Below are positions 1 to 10,857 of a stretch of DNA of 64,000 bases, piece by piece. Under the pieces are notes generated by a model. The model was given only the letters and a program-made list of their open reading frames with translations. It searched no databases and had not been told where the DNA came from. How positions within the stretch are numbered: the stretch's first letter is position 1; each line of letters starts with the position of its first letter. Source of the DNA: Rhyacophila brunnea. Lineage: Eukaryota > Arthropoda > Insecta > Trichoptera > Rhyacophilidae. Location: the NCBI GenBank assembly GCA_022495005.1, contig JAGYXB010000508.1:62001-126000 (forward strand), given 5' to 3'. The translations under genes were made by a program, and so were the position numbers.

Positions 1-445
1 AATATATATTATATATAGGTTATGCGTTGTAATTTGATGTGATACCTATAGATAGGATATGGGGCCCATGATAGAATCCATTTGTCAATGAACGATGATA
101 AATTTGGATTGAAAAGGAAAAAAAATGATTGAATTATCATGCGATAATTCATTGAAAGTAAAATAAAGTACTGCTACTATTCGTTACATCATTTTATGCG
201 AAACGGGATTTTCTGCATTATATGCAATGAAATCCAAATATCGACCCCGTTTAGAAGAAAAAGAGCACTTTGTGCTAATAAACAAGCACATCCATCGCAT
301 GAAAAACAAATTAATTTAAAAATGAATAAGTATAATAAAAGTAGTAAAATCTTGTTTATTTTTACAATTAAGTTTTTTTCATTGTTGTATTAAGTACTTA
401 GTACATTTTTGGCTACTTAAAAAGGTGTTAGATTATTTAATGAAA
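1..445. other. Unassigned AT-rich intergenic sequence
   Basis: No coding signal, RNA gene or repeat boundary could be supported here. The sequence is AT-rich and short open frames carry no recognisable motif. A G run begins near 450 and belongs to the hAT-like fragment that follows. Confidence 0.6.
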
Positions 446-449
446 TAAA

Positions 450-520
450 GGGGGGGGGAGGCGCCAAGATTAGATTTTTTTAAAAGGGAGTCGTAGTAAC
501 ATAAAGTTTGGAAACCATTG
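450..520. mobile_element. hAT-like terminal fragment
   Basis: A G-rich stretch is followed by agtttggaaaccattg at 505-520. Its reverse complement, caatggtttccaaact, resembles hAT terminal inverted repeats of the kind that open with CA and contain ccaaact. No matching opposite end or target-site duplication was found, so this is a possible solo end only. Confidence 0.3.
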
Positions 521-1320
521 TACTAGCAAATTGATTAAAATCCCTATCTTTTATTTACTATTAAATTTAAATAGGGCCTAGAATGAAGGTGGCGATGGGC
601 TTTTATATAACATTAGCGCTTTGCACAATGGTTGAACATCGCCAATAAATATAATACCGCTGGTAGATAATTTACAATCACCTAAATATTTTTTGTCAAT
701 TTCGTTTTTAAATTGAATGGAACACTATTGACCATTTTCTCGATCCACTAGTACTAGTAGCTATAACATATCGATATATATATATATTAATTTAACATTA
801 AACTGGTCAAATTTATATTTAACTCCACGATGCATTTGTTATGGAAATGATTTTTATTGCAGATAAATTAGTATTAACCGATTAGTTAAATCTAAAATGT
901 ATTTTTGATGATTTAACCACAATACAATGACTCATCAGAAATGTCTATAATTTAATGTCGTATTAATTGCTTTGTTGTACCACTTTGAGATGGTTCCATA
1001 AAAAATAAAGCAAAATGTCACACTAATGAATTTACCTACCATAGAAAATTTATAAACTCAGGTACACATTCAGCACAATGACTGTTTTTATTATCTTTTT
1101 TATTTTTTATTAAAGGTTCAATGAAGGTAAATTATAATAATATATGATCTACTTGTCAAAGATAAAATATATCTTTTGATAGTTTATAATTTGAAGCATA
1201 TACTAAAATGGGAATAATCCAATTATGAATCTGAATAAAATAATAATAAATCCTTATTTTTATTTTCTTATTATTTTTTGGCATAAATATTCATTACAGA
1301 CCTTTTATTTTGCTCAGATT
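521..1320. other. Unassigned AT-rich intergenic sequence
   Basis: About 800 bases with no supportable gene. A short (ta)n run lies at 775-790. Otherwise nothing beyond low-complexity AT sequence was seen. Confidence 0.6.
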
Positions 1321-1390
1321 CAGAGCTCGAAATGGAAAATTTCACGACCATGAGCGGTCGATAATTTTCCAAAAATATTAAAGTGTGTTT
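1321..1390 (+). mobile_element. Left end of a hAT-type element (family of 14401 and 43601)
   Basis: The sequence opens with cagagctcgaaatgg and shares about 70 bases with the left ends of the complete hAT copies at 14401 and 43601, including the block cgataattttcc and aatattaaagt. The matching right end, oriented inwards, is at 3349. The retrotransposon relic lies between them. The 8 bases outside each end (ctcagatt and attggatg) do not match, so one element with a later insertion is an inference, not proven. Confidence 0.5.
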
Positions 1391-1459
1391 TTTTTGTTAT
1401 ATAGGTCATAGGTAGATCCTACTTTGGATATAAATTACAATCTCTTCTTGGTCGTGCAC

Positions 1460-2700
1460 TCATGGCTGAGGATCGTGACCACATTTAAATTTCGCCATCC
1501 TTTGAGCGACTAAGATTTTCCATCCTTCTCGATCTTCCGCTTCTCTCAGTGCAGAATGGATGGTGCCCCCAGTCAGCTCTTTCACGTGGTCGCTCCATCG
1601 CGCAGATGCTCTTCTTCTGCTTCGCCTTCCCTGGAGGCTACCCAAAACTACCAGTCTCTCTAGGTTGTCCGGTCCGCGCCTGACAATATGTCCAAAAAAC
1701 TGCAGAATTCTTCTCAGACATATCGTCGAGAGCCGTTCCTTTATCTTCAGTCTCTGGATGATTGACTGGTTCGTCCTGTGCTCCGTCCAAGAAATGCGAA
1801 GCATTCGGCGCCAACACCACATCTCAAAGGCATCAATTGCCTTCCGTTCTCTTGCCTTCAGGGTCCACGACTCGACTCCGTATAGGAATATCGAGAACAC
1901 CAATGTTTGCACAAGCATCATTTTTGTGGCATTTGAAATTGCCTGATCCTTCCATATAGTAGTAAGGCGTGTTATCGCATTTTTTTCAATCTGTGTGCGC
2001 CTTCTTATTTCCGCTTCGCATCCGCCCTTTCTACTGATGGTCGATCCCAGATATACAAACTCGTCGACTGTTTCGAGGTTTTGGAGTGTACTTGGTGTTG
2101 GTAGAAAGTTGGCCCGATCAACAACTATTAACTTGGTCTTATTCCAATTAATAAGGAGGCCATATTTGCGACTCTCTTCCTCTACCTGGTGTAGCAGCTC
2201 GGTGAGTTCTCTTTCATCAGCAGCGATTAGTGTGGTATCATCTGCGAATCTTAAGTTGCTTATTTTCTGGCCACCAATTGTTATTCCGCCTTGCCAATGG
2301 TCTAGGGATCTTCGCATTATATGCTCTCCATATATATTGAATAACTGGGGAGATAAAACACATCCCTGACGAACTCCCTTCTCGGTTCGGAAACTCTCAG
2401 AAAACCCACTATTTACTCTTACCTTTGTGTGGCTATTGTTATATAAGTTTTTGATAAGACAGGTAAGGTGTGATGGAACTCCCATTTCCAGAAGTACCTT
2501 CCACATACAGTTCCATCTTACGCTGGCGAATGCTTTCTGATAGTCAATAAAGCATAACATCATAGGGGGTATTAAACTATCTGCATTTTTCAATTAGTTT
2601 TCTGATGTTCAGGATTTGTTCTCGAGTTCCCTTGCCCATAACAAAACCTGCTTGTTCCTTGGGTATTTGTAGGTCGATGAAATGCTTCAGACGTCTGCCT
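1460..2700 (-). pseudogene. Non-LTR retrotransposon reverse transcriptase, 5'-truncated and frame-broken
   Basis: A 377-codon open frame on the minus strand (2593 to 1460) encodes the C-terminal two thirds of an endonuclease/reverse-transcriptase polyprotein. Visible RT motifs are FIDYQKAF at residues 15-22 (first catalytic Asp), GVRQGCVLSP at 73-82, and the FADD active-site box at 116-119. The post-RT tail contains FLYGVESWTL and a Cys/Trp/Arg-rich stretch, as in insect 'craniofacial development protein 2-like' retroelement proteins. Upstream, 2594-2700 continues the RT domain (EQAGFVMGKGTREQ) in another frame. The break near 2575-2590 combines a stop codon with a one-base gain in a C run. 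Homology ends at about 2700, so the endonuclease and 5' half are missing, the usual result of incomplete target-primed insertion. The clade (RTE, or another) is uncertain. Not functional. Confidence 0.88.
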
Positions 2701-2869
2701 ATTATATGTAATATTATTAATGTAATATTACTATTATATTATTAATGTAATGTAAGATTATATGTATAAGAAATTACAATAACAGTCTCTAAACTTTTGA
2801 CATGCATATATATTGAAGATTTCTGTTTTCACTCTAATCTAATGTATACAAATTAAAATATACTATCAT

Positions 2870-2978
2870 GCTATAGCATGAGCAAGTGGCTAACATAAAT
2901 TTATCGTCAAAAATATGATAATAAACCTCTTCGCGAGATTGCCAAAAACAACATCGTGTATTAATTGTAGAGCTAATA
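2870..2978 (+). repeat. SINE-A 3' tail fragment
   Basis: The segment begins near gagcaagtggctaacat and continues through ctcttcgcgagattgcc to an acatcg motif. It aligns along its length with the 3' half of the fuller SINE copy at 24324-24548. The tRNA-like head is absent. Confidence 0.6.
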
Positions 2979-3299
2979 AAAAAAATATTGTAAATAATTA
3001 TATTTCTTCATTTTCTTGCAGTCCATAAGCAGTGCATGGTCTGTGTTCTATCATTTAACGTACATAATTTGTTATTTACAGTGATTTAGTTATAATTTAT
3101 ATATTTTTTTCGAATTATCAAACCCAGCTAAAATATTAACATGCATTAATGTAGGTACATACTATGTGTGTTTAATACTATGTCATTAATATTATTATTT
3201 TACCGTGAGTTCGACAGGTTTCCTATTAAGCTTAACATATATTATGTAGAAGTAGAGCAAATGAATCAGAATAAACCAGAACTTAAATCACAAGTAATT

Positions 3300-3349
3300 C
3301 AGGTACCCGATCTTGGCTCCGGTCCGCTCCGGTCCAATTTCGAGCCCTG
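3300..3349 (+). mobile_element. Right end of a hAT-type element
   Basis: The sequence ends in ggtccaatttcgagccctg, the inverted counterpart of the left-end motif at 1321 and the same as the right ends at 15176 and 43837. If paired with 1321 and the retrotransposon (about 1.26 kb) is subtracted, the element would be about 765 bp, close to the 776 bp copy at 14401. Confidence 0.5.
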
Positions 3350-4778
3350 ATTGGATGGCGCTACACCTCATGTCGACTCGCTTCTTCGAGGTGGTTCAGT
3401 TTATGTACTATGCACCTTTTCTAAACGTTTATTAAATATATTATATTATATGGCTTTCCCATTAACATTGTCTTGGATACATATATGTATCTGAAACATA
3501 CTTACGAATAAGATAGGCATCTTGGTCATATTTATAGGTAGGTACCTACATATTTGAATAATTTATGAAATTGACTGATCAAGTTAATAGAAAAATATAA
3601 TGTTGAATACTTGTGGTTTTTGACAGACACGGGCGACAACAGTATGAAGTTTGCTATACATTAATCTGAAATGTGAAATGTCGTTAAATCGTTAATCTTA
3701 TCACCATAATATATTTTTGTATTTGACAGCTAACCGTTAATGGCTAACAACTGTTCCTCGTAAAAATATCTGTCAATATAATCTCCATAATACTCATAAG
3801 AATGGTGTTTTAATGGCGTATGTATTTATTTCCATAGAGTTATATGTCAGCGAAACTGCGTTTTCTGTAAGTTAGTAACAACTGCTAACTTATTTTCCAA
3901 CTGTTATATTCTTGTTTATAAAGCAAATATAGTGAATTATCTTATCGCCAATCTGAAGATAGGTTTATAACCCGAAACAGCTCTCAATATAATTATATCT
4001 AACTCAACCATTATAATAAAATTAATAAAAATTCTAAATGCTAAAACTATTGGTAGAAAATAATCTAGTATATTTTAAGCATAATATTATTATATATTTT
4101 TTAAATTGTAATGGACATCAAAATATACTTTGCGCTTTTGCTCTTTACATTTTAGAACAAATTTGTGAGAAAGGGTATGATTTTTAAATCATAATATACC
4201 TACCTAACTGCCTACTAGATTTACTTAAAATTTATATTAATTCATTCTATATAATATTATAAGGATGGAATCTTAATAAGGTATATAGTGGAATTTTCAT
4301 TTTTTCACTTTCCACTATGATTATATTATGTTTCCCACGAAAGGAGTTTTTCACAATCTAAAATCACAGTAATTGTGTTTCGTGAGAAAAATATAATAAA
4401 TATTATAATACAATAATAACATGCATATAACATAAAGCAACAAAATGCAAAAAATATTGAAATATAAATATTTGTAGAAAACGTTAAAAAAGTAAAGTAA
4501 CACAGTACATAATATGTATAGGCCTCCACAGAGTAGAGGTTTGGCCTAATACATAATAATATGACATTGTTTGAGGTATAATTGTTAGTTATTCACCCAA
4601 ACATTACACCCTTGCACTGGATCAAATATACATTGAAAAACAACATGTAGGTCTATGGCCACCGTCGGCTTTAAATCGTCCTATACCAGTCAACATAGGC
4701 ATATATTTGTAACTAACCAGATAATTTGTATCAAAGCACTGAAATATTTGAGAAAACCCTGGAAGGAGGTAAATGGTT
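3350..4778. other. Unassigned intergenic sequence
   Basis: No gene, RNA or repeat boundary could be supported over about 1.4 kb. It is AT-rich with several taggtaggtacc-type motifs and only short, motif-free open frames. Confidence 0.6.
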
Positions 4779-4786
4779 CTCTAGTG

Positions 4787-5070
4787 CAGTGTTTCTCATC
4801 CTTTTCTACATCTGCGGACCGGACCACTGAAAATATGATAAACGTTTTGCGGACCGCTAACACAGAGGGTAAGTAAGTAATGACGTCTGATCGCAGTAGA
4901 TTTCGTCACGTAAAACCATTAATATATTTAAATAAGAAAAACATAATACACAAATACTGCAGGTGCACGGGTTTTGAAGATTTTATTGCAGTTTATAGCA
5001 TAGGTATTCGGACGCCAAAAATTCGCGGACCACCAGAAAATGTCTGCGGACTACCGGTTGAGAAATACTG
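4787..5070. mobile_element. hAT-type MITE, 284 bp, with perfect 8-bp TSD
   Basis: The element starts cagtgtttctcatcc and ends ggttgagaaatactg, imperfect terminal inverted repeats of the CAGTGTTTCTCAACC kind. It is flanked by identical 8-base target-site duplications, ctctagtg at 4779-4786 and 5071-5078. The interior repeats the motif gcggacc several times and has no transposase. The superfamily follows from the CAG...CTG ends plus 8 bp duplication; the element depends on a transposase encoded elsewhere. Confidence 0.9.
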
Positions 5071-5078
5071 CTCTAGTG

Positions 5079-5433
5079 GGTATTATTAACACTGTCATTG
5101 AGGGAAGTTTTAAAATTGTCAATCATAATGTTATTTTTTTTTAGATTGGGCTGAAATATTAAAATATAATAGTTACCAAAAGTTGTTGAATCAATTGAAA
5201 TTTTCCAGCTACTGTGGTGATACTATAATAATTCAATTGCATTGGACCGATTTCATAGTGGGAGGCGAAACGAATGATTATTCTAAAAACTAATTTCTTC
5301 GTGACTAACGGTTTAAAAAACCTCTTGCATAATCTAAATTAATTAATCAAGCATCACAGTTCAACGATTGATAAATATCTGTTTTTTTGTAAGTACTAAT
5401 AATGGTTGGCATTGAGGGAGAGCGGGGCTTAAC
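5079..5433. other. Unassigned intergenic sequence
   Basis: AT-rich sequence between two mobile elements with no coding or structural signal that I could support. Confidence 0.55.
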
Positions 5434-5437
5434 TTAA

Positions 5438-6805
5438 GGGGGGACATGCTCGTCGAAGGTCAAAATTGAGTTTTTATTGTATATTCAAACCATGATCCTG
5501 GACACTCCTTAAACGTTGTAGATGATCTATTTATATAATTTTGAAGCCTTATTATCCTTTATAGTTATTTTAAACATTTGATGACTGCATGAAGTATTTT
5601 TGTTACATAAAATAGTATTCTTTTAAACCTCTCGCTCTAATGTTTTAGAATATAGTCATATTTCGGTACATAACTGTGCAGTGGTGTTAAGATTTTTTAC
5701 ATTTATTAATTTTTAAACGCATTTATAAAACCATTAGTATAATTTATTACGAGATAATTTTTGTAAATTATTCACGATAAAAAATTATTTTGATAATCTC
5801 TGTGATCCCAAATTTGACAAGAATTAGGCATTTTATTATTCAAAAAATCGGCAAGATTAACACATTTGAAGATGAATCTAAAGATACTTATTATAAGCTA
5901 TATCTTTGACCATTCAAGTGTGATAAAATCTTATGAATAATGATTGCTTTATAATAATTATTGACCTAAGAATAAGGTAGTGTTTTTTTGAAATACGCCA
6001 TTTCTTTTGTCATTCCCTAGTGGTTAAGCTACAACATACGGCCGTAGCCATAAATTGACAAACTATAATTAAAGTAGGGAGTAAAATTATGTTAACGCGC
6101 GTGTTTGAACATGTACCTAACCGAATTTTTTTTTATTTTTTTTTAAACGGTACATGTTCAAACACGCGCGTCAATATCATTTTACTCCCTACTTCAATTA
6201 TAGTTTGTCAATTTATGGCTACGGCCGTATGTTGTAGCTTAACCACTAGGGAATGACAAAAGAAATGGCTTATTTCAAAAAAACACTACCTTATTCTTAG
6301 GTCAATAATTATTATAAAGCAATCATTATTCATAAGATGTTTATCACACTTGAATGGTCAAAGACATAGCTTATAATAAATATCTTTAGAATTGTCTTCA
6401 AATGTGTTAATCTTGCCGATTTTTTTAATAATAAAATGCCTAATTCTTGTCAAATTTGGGATCACAGATTATCAATATAATTTTTTATCGTGAATATTTT
6501 ACAAAAATTATCTCGTAATAAATTATACTAATGGTTTCATAAATGCGTTTAAAAATTAATAAACGTAAAAAATCTTAACACCACTGCATTATGTACCGAA
6601 ATATGACTATATTCTAAAACATTAGAGTGAGAGGTTTAAAAGAATACTATTTTATGTAACAAAAATACTCTATGCAGTCATCAAAATAACTAATAAGGCT
6701 TAAAATTATATAAATAGATATCTACAACGTTTAAGGAGTGTCCAGGATCATGGTTTGAAAATACAATAAAAACTCAATTTTGACCTTCGACGAGCATGTC
6801 CCCCC
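5438..6805. mobile_element. 1.37 kb fold-back element with TTAA target duplication
   Basis: Two arms of about 650-680 bases are near-perfect reverse complements. The left arm runs from ggggggacatgctcgtcg at 5438 to about 6117. The right arm runs from about 6149 to its mirror, cgacgagcatgtcccccc, ending at 6805. About 30 bases of T-rich sequence form the centre. TTAA lies immediately outside each end, at 5434-5437 and 6806-6809, the target duplication used by piggyBac-type transposons. The arms differ by scattered substitutions and small indels. No open frame of note is present, so it is non-autonomous. A transcript crossing it would form a very long double-stranded hairpin. The piggyBac assignment rests only on TTAA and is tentative; the palindrome itself is directly visible. 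Confidence 0.92.
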
Positions 6806-6809
6806 TTAA

Positions 6810-9800
6810 CAGTAAATAAATAAAAAGGTAAATCGTCAATTTTGCTGAGCCTTGCTATAATTTCTGTATTTGATTATCAATTGGTTGTCTTTAATAACCA
6901 CATAAGTAGCTACCACCTATTGAAGTTGGATACATCTGCTTTTTTATATTAATTTGTGTTATTTGTACATGTCAATTAATTAGTCAATATAGTTGCCATG
7001 TAATTAATTATAGGATGGATTTATAGAGTTTCTTGCATTCTTTTAATTTTTGGCAAAGGGGTGACTCATTGATTCTATATTAAGTGAGTACCTAAACATG
7101 TCGACTATGTACTTCAATTAAAAATGGGTAATGCGACTAGGGTCGCCAACTGGCCGGGATCGTCCCGGGATTGAAGTCCTTTTCCAGAATCTCAGTTGGT
7201 GCTTACTCGGGACGCACATTATACCGGAATTTTAGGAAAAGCAACTAATTTCTCAAAATTTTGAGAATTCTCATTACTCGAATTCGATATTTCTTAACAT
7301 TAATGAAACTCTAAAAAAAATACTATGCAAAAATTACAAAGGGTAATTGAAACGGGAAAGAATGCTACAGATCGTAAACGGAATTTAAAAATTGAATCAA
7401 AAGGATTTATCGGTTTTTATGCTGAACGGAATTAGGCACTTATATTTCAAAAGAATAAAAAAAATCTTAAATCGAAAAAAAAGTCTAGAAATCATAAGCC
7501 TTAATAATTATTATGACTGATGTTTTAGTCTAAACTCTAAAGCAAGGTGGAATTAGAAATTTTGTTTCTGAAAAAAAAAGACCCAGAATTATTTAAAAAA
7601 AGAATTCTGTAAATTTAATCAATGCGTATATACTCGTATCTCACAAAATTTATTTATGTAGCAGACAGTTTTCTACAACACACTAGGCGTAGAAATCATA
7701 ATTTTGGTTTACTTTTGAATATAGGTAGGTAATAATTTATTCATTATCCATGCTTCACACGTCAGCTTCGAACATCATATTATAATTAATTATTCGTTCC
7801 GTTAAAATAATTGAATCCCTCATATCAAAAAAGGTACGTATTAAAAAAAAAACACCTTACACTATCTTGCTCACAAGTCACAACCCAGTTGCATTTGATC
7901 CGAAAAGATTTTCGATAAGTCACGCTAACTATGGTTCACATTTTCATGCCGGTTTTCCCAGTGATATTAAACGCGGTTGGAAAATTTGTCACTCAATTTA
8001 TTAATATTAAATATATTCACAAAAATAGCACCAGAGTACTTTGGACTAAGAAATATTTCGAAACTAATATTTGTCAAAACTGAGTTACTTATTATGAGCA
8101 AGATACAGCCACGTGTGTGGAAAAACTAATATCGTAGTAAGTTAACAATCATATACCAATAATGAAGCAGTTCTTCATTCATCAGTTACGATTTTGTATA
8201 AGTCATAGTCTTACCATTATTCATTACCAATTATTAACATCGCTCACTTCAATTATTCCAATTTTGTTTATATTCAGGGTGTTACCATATTGTAATATTA
8301 TGTCTAAAATGTCTATCACATCGACTAATTTTTCACAAAAGTAATTAGGCGCCGAAATAAAAAATTAAATTCTCCATATTATATCATACGATAAATTACA
8401 TGAAACCGCATATTAATTGAAATAAATGGTAAATATTATGTAAATTATACTATTTTAAGACTTCCCATTCATTTTTGGACGTATTATCGTAAAGCTCTTG
8501 TGAAGATCGCCGAATTAAGATCGGGGGTCATTTCATGGTTTTGCCACTTTGCGCGAGGTGCCCCTGGTTACACGAGTCGAGTTAATTTGTTTAGATTTTA
8601 ATTTTCAGGATTCCACTTTTCCCGTGAGCAAAAATCATTTTGTGACGGCATGACGACCCTTTTTTAGTACGGCGTTAATGAAGAATTTTATAAATATTAT
8701 TATGTGAAACTAATAAAATTGCAAATACGGTTTCGAATGCTTAGCCACTTTACACCCTTTTGGCTTCGTTATTAAGGCGGCTTCTTTATATCGTACTATA
8801 CATAAAATTGTCTGTTTTGTATGCCTAAAAATAATAATCTAAATTATTTAAGTTTAACATAATAGCAGGTACTATAGCATAGTATCTAAAAAATCATGTG
8901 AAAATTGGGGTTTTTGGGATGGGATTCGTAGGTAGGTAGTTAATAAAAATTTCGCTCTATAAAAACATGTCACGGTTTTTATTTAGCAAACGTTATAAAA
9001 CACACATTTTAAAAGTTAAAAGAAAATTCATTTCAGATTGGGATTTGAAATGCATATCCTGAAATACCGGTACCTATTGACAATTCTATTGGAGATTGCA
9101 ATTCCTGGTATTAAAAGTTTTTTTTGGTAGGTACCAAATGCGTGATTCGCAAGCTTATACCGCGTGTGTCGATGTATCATTAATTATCTGGACTTTAGAT
9201 CTCCAGATTTATTTCATGCGTTTTTTCTCTGGTCCAGTATCCATAAAATAAATTTGTTTTAAAGCCTGTCATCCTGTCTCCACGTTATGTTGATAAACAA
9301 CCCTATAGCACGCGTTGGCGTCAGATATTTCAAAGTATGTTTTAACTGCATGCGCATAACACACTATGTCCTTAAAATTATTTATTCATTTAAGTAGGTA
9401 CTTAATACAGGTACCAGATAACCAAACTTGGGCGTGGGCTTTTTCTTGTTAGTGTTTAATTACAGTATTTCGAGACACTTTTTCACATCAAACATTTTTG
9501 AAGACCATGTCAAACGAAATATCAAAAGTTTTCGACGACTGTTGAATAAATAAAAGCAGTATCGTCATAATTATTTATTTAGCTATTCCTTTTATTCATT
9601 TATAAATTAAATCGTCAAGACATTGGTAGTTGAAATATTACAGAAATGATAGTGTAGTTATACAGTCGTAACTAGTCAAAGTAATAAGTATTTGTTTCAA
9701 TTCGTTTGATCGATTACTTTATAAATAATGAATATTAAAAAGATTACTTTAAAAACTCTATGCTTGAACTCTAAAATCAATATAATCCCTGGCCCCACCA

Positions 9801-10857
9801 CGAAAATGACGATGAAATATGCGTTTATTATATTATAAGTACTTGATACGCAAAAAACATTATTTGACACGCATACTCAAATTCTTACAATCCCGTTAGC
9901 CACGTATAAGAGGAAATTTAGTGACCAATGGACAGGTTTCATCTCCAAAATGGCAACTGACCGTTTTATAAATTATACTTATAAATAAATTTATTACATA
10001 TTCAAAGTGTTTATTTCATTAAATATTTATTTACATACATAATATTATTATCTTATTGTGCTATTCACACCTTTAAAACTTTTCATTATATGTACCTACA
10101 TTGAAGACACCTGTCTTTTTCCTGAAACTATTCTCTTCTGAAGAGAAAAACAACAGTAGTCAGTTATATAACAATAAGCGGTAGGAATGCAAAGCTCGGG
10201 TTTAAAAAAGAAAACGCATGACTGCCGGTTATGTAGTCCAAACTATATTGTTGGGTATTGTTGTACAAAATTGATGTCAAACTAAAAAATGCTATGTAGG
10301 TAGGTATTTGATTTTTAGTTATGTAAAAGTGCATCCACGAACGTTTTTGAAGCGATCTATTAAATAATAATAAACCAATTTGAGCAATAAGCATTTTTAA
10401 TACATTTCCACGTTAATTTTGTTTGCAAAATTTTGGTAAAAATGATTGCTTACTGTTTTGTTTTTCTTATTCTTTTCGTAATGTCATCGATTATTTTTTA
10501 CTATATTATTTTCTTTTAAACTTTTCTGAATAACGTTGTAACAGAATTTCAATAAAATTAATATTGTCATACGCTAATGGAAGAAAAGGCTATGAAAATT
10601 AACACAAGTAACTTTATTGCCTTCTTTTAGCAAAACCCACTAAATATGATTTTGTCAATCTGTATTACCTTTAATTTTAGTTATTTTTAAATTAAGTTAT
10701 CTGTCATTCTAAAGACAATTCGTAACCCGATACAACCGTCAGCATAAATAACTCGATTATTAGAATTATCATCAAAACTTTGTTTTAAAATCATTATAAT
10801 AGAGTTGTATCACATAAATAGTAATCCAATTCATAAAATTGGTACTTTAAAATATAA
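6810..10857. other. Unassigned 4 kb intergenic block
   Basis: No gene could be supported. A GC-richer patch at 7141-7215 (agggtcgccaactggccggg) resembles the start of a hAT-like repeat but has no partner end. Another GC-richer patch at 8490-8660 has a roughly 28-codon open stretch with no recognisable motif. The rest is AT-rich. Confidence 0.55.

Noticed and set aside
1560..2369. Plus-strand open frames across 1560-2369
   Set aside because: They lie antisense to the reverse transcriptase frame, which carries clear catalytic motifs.
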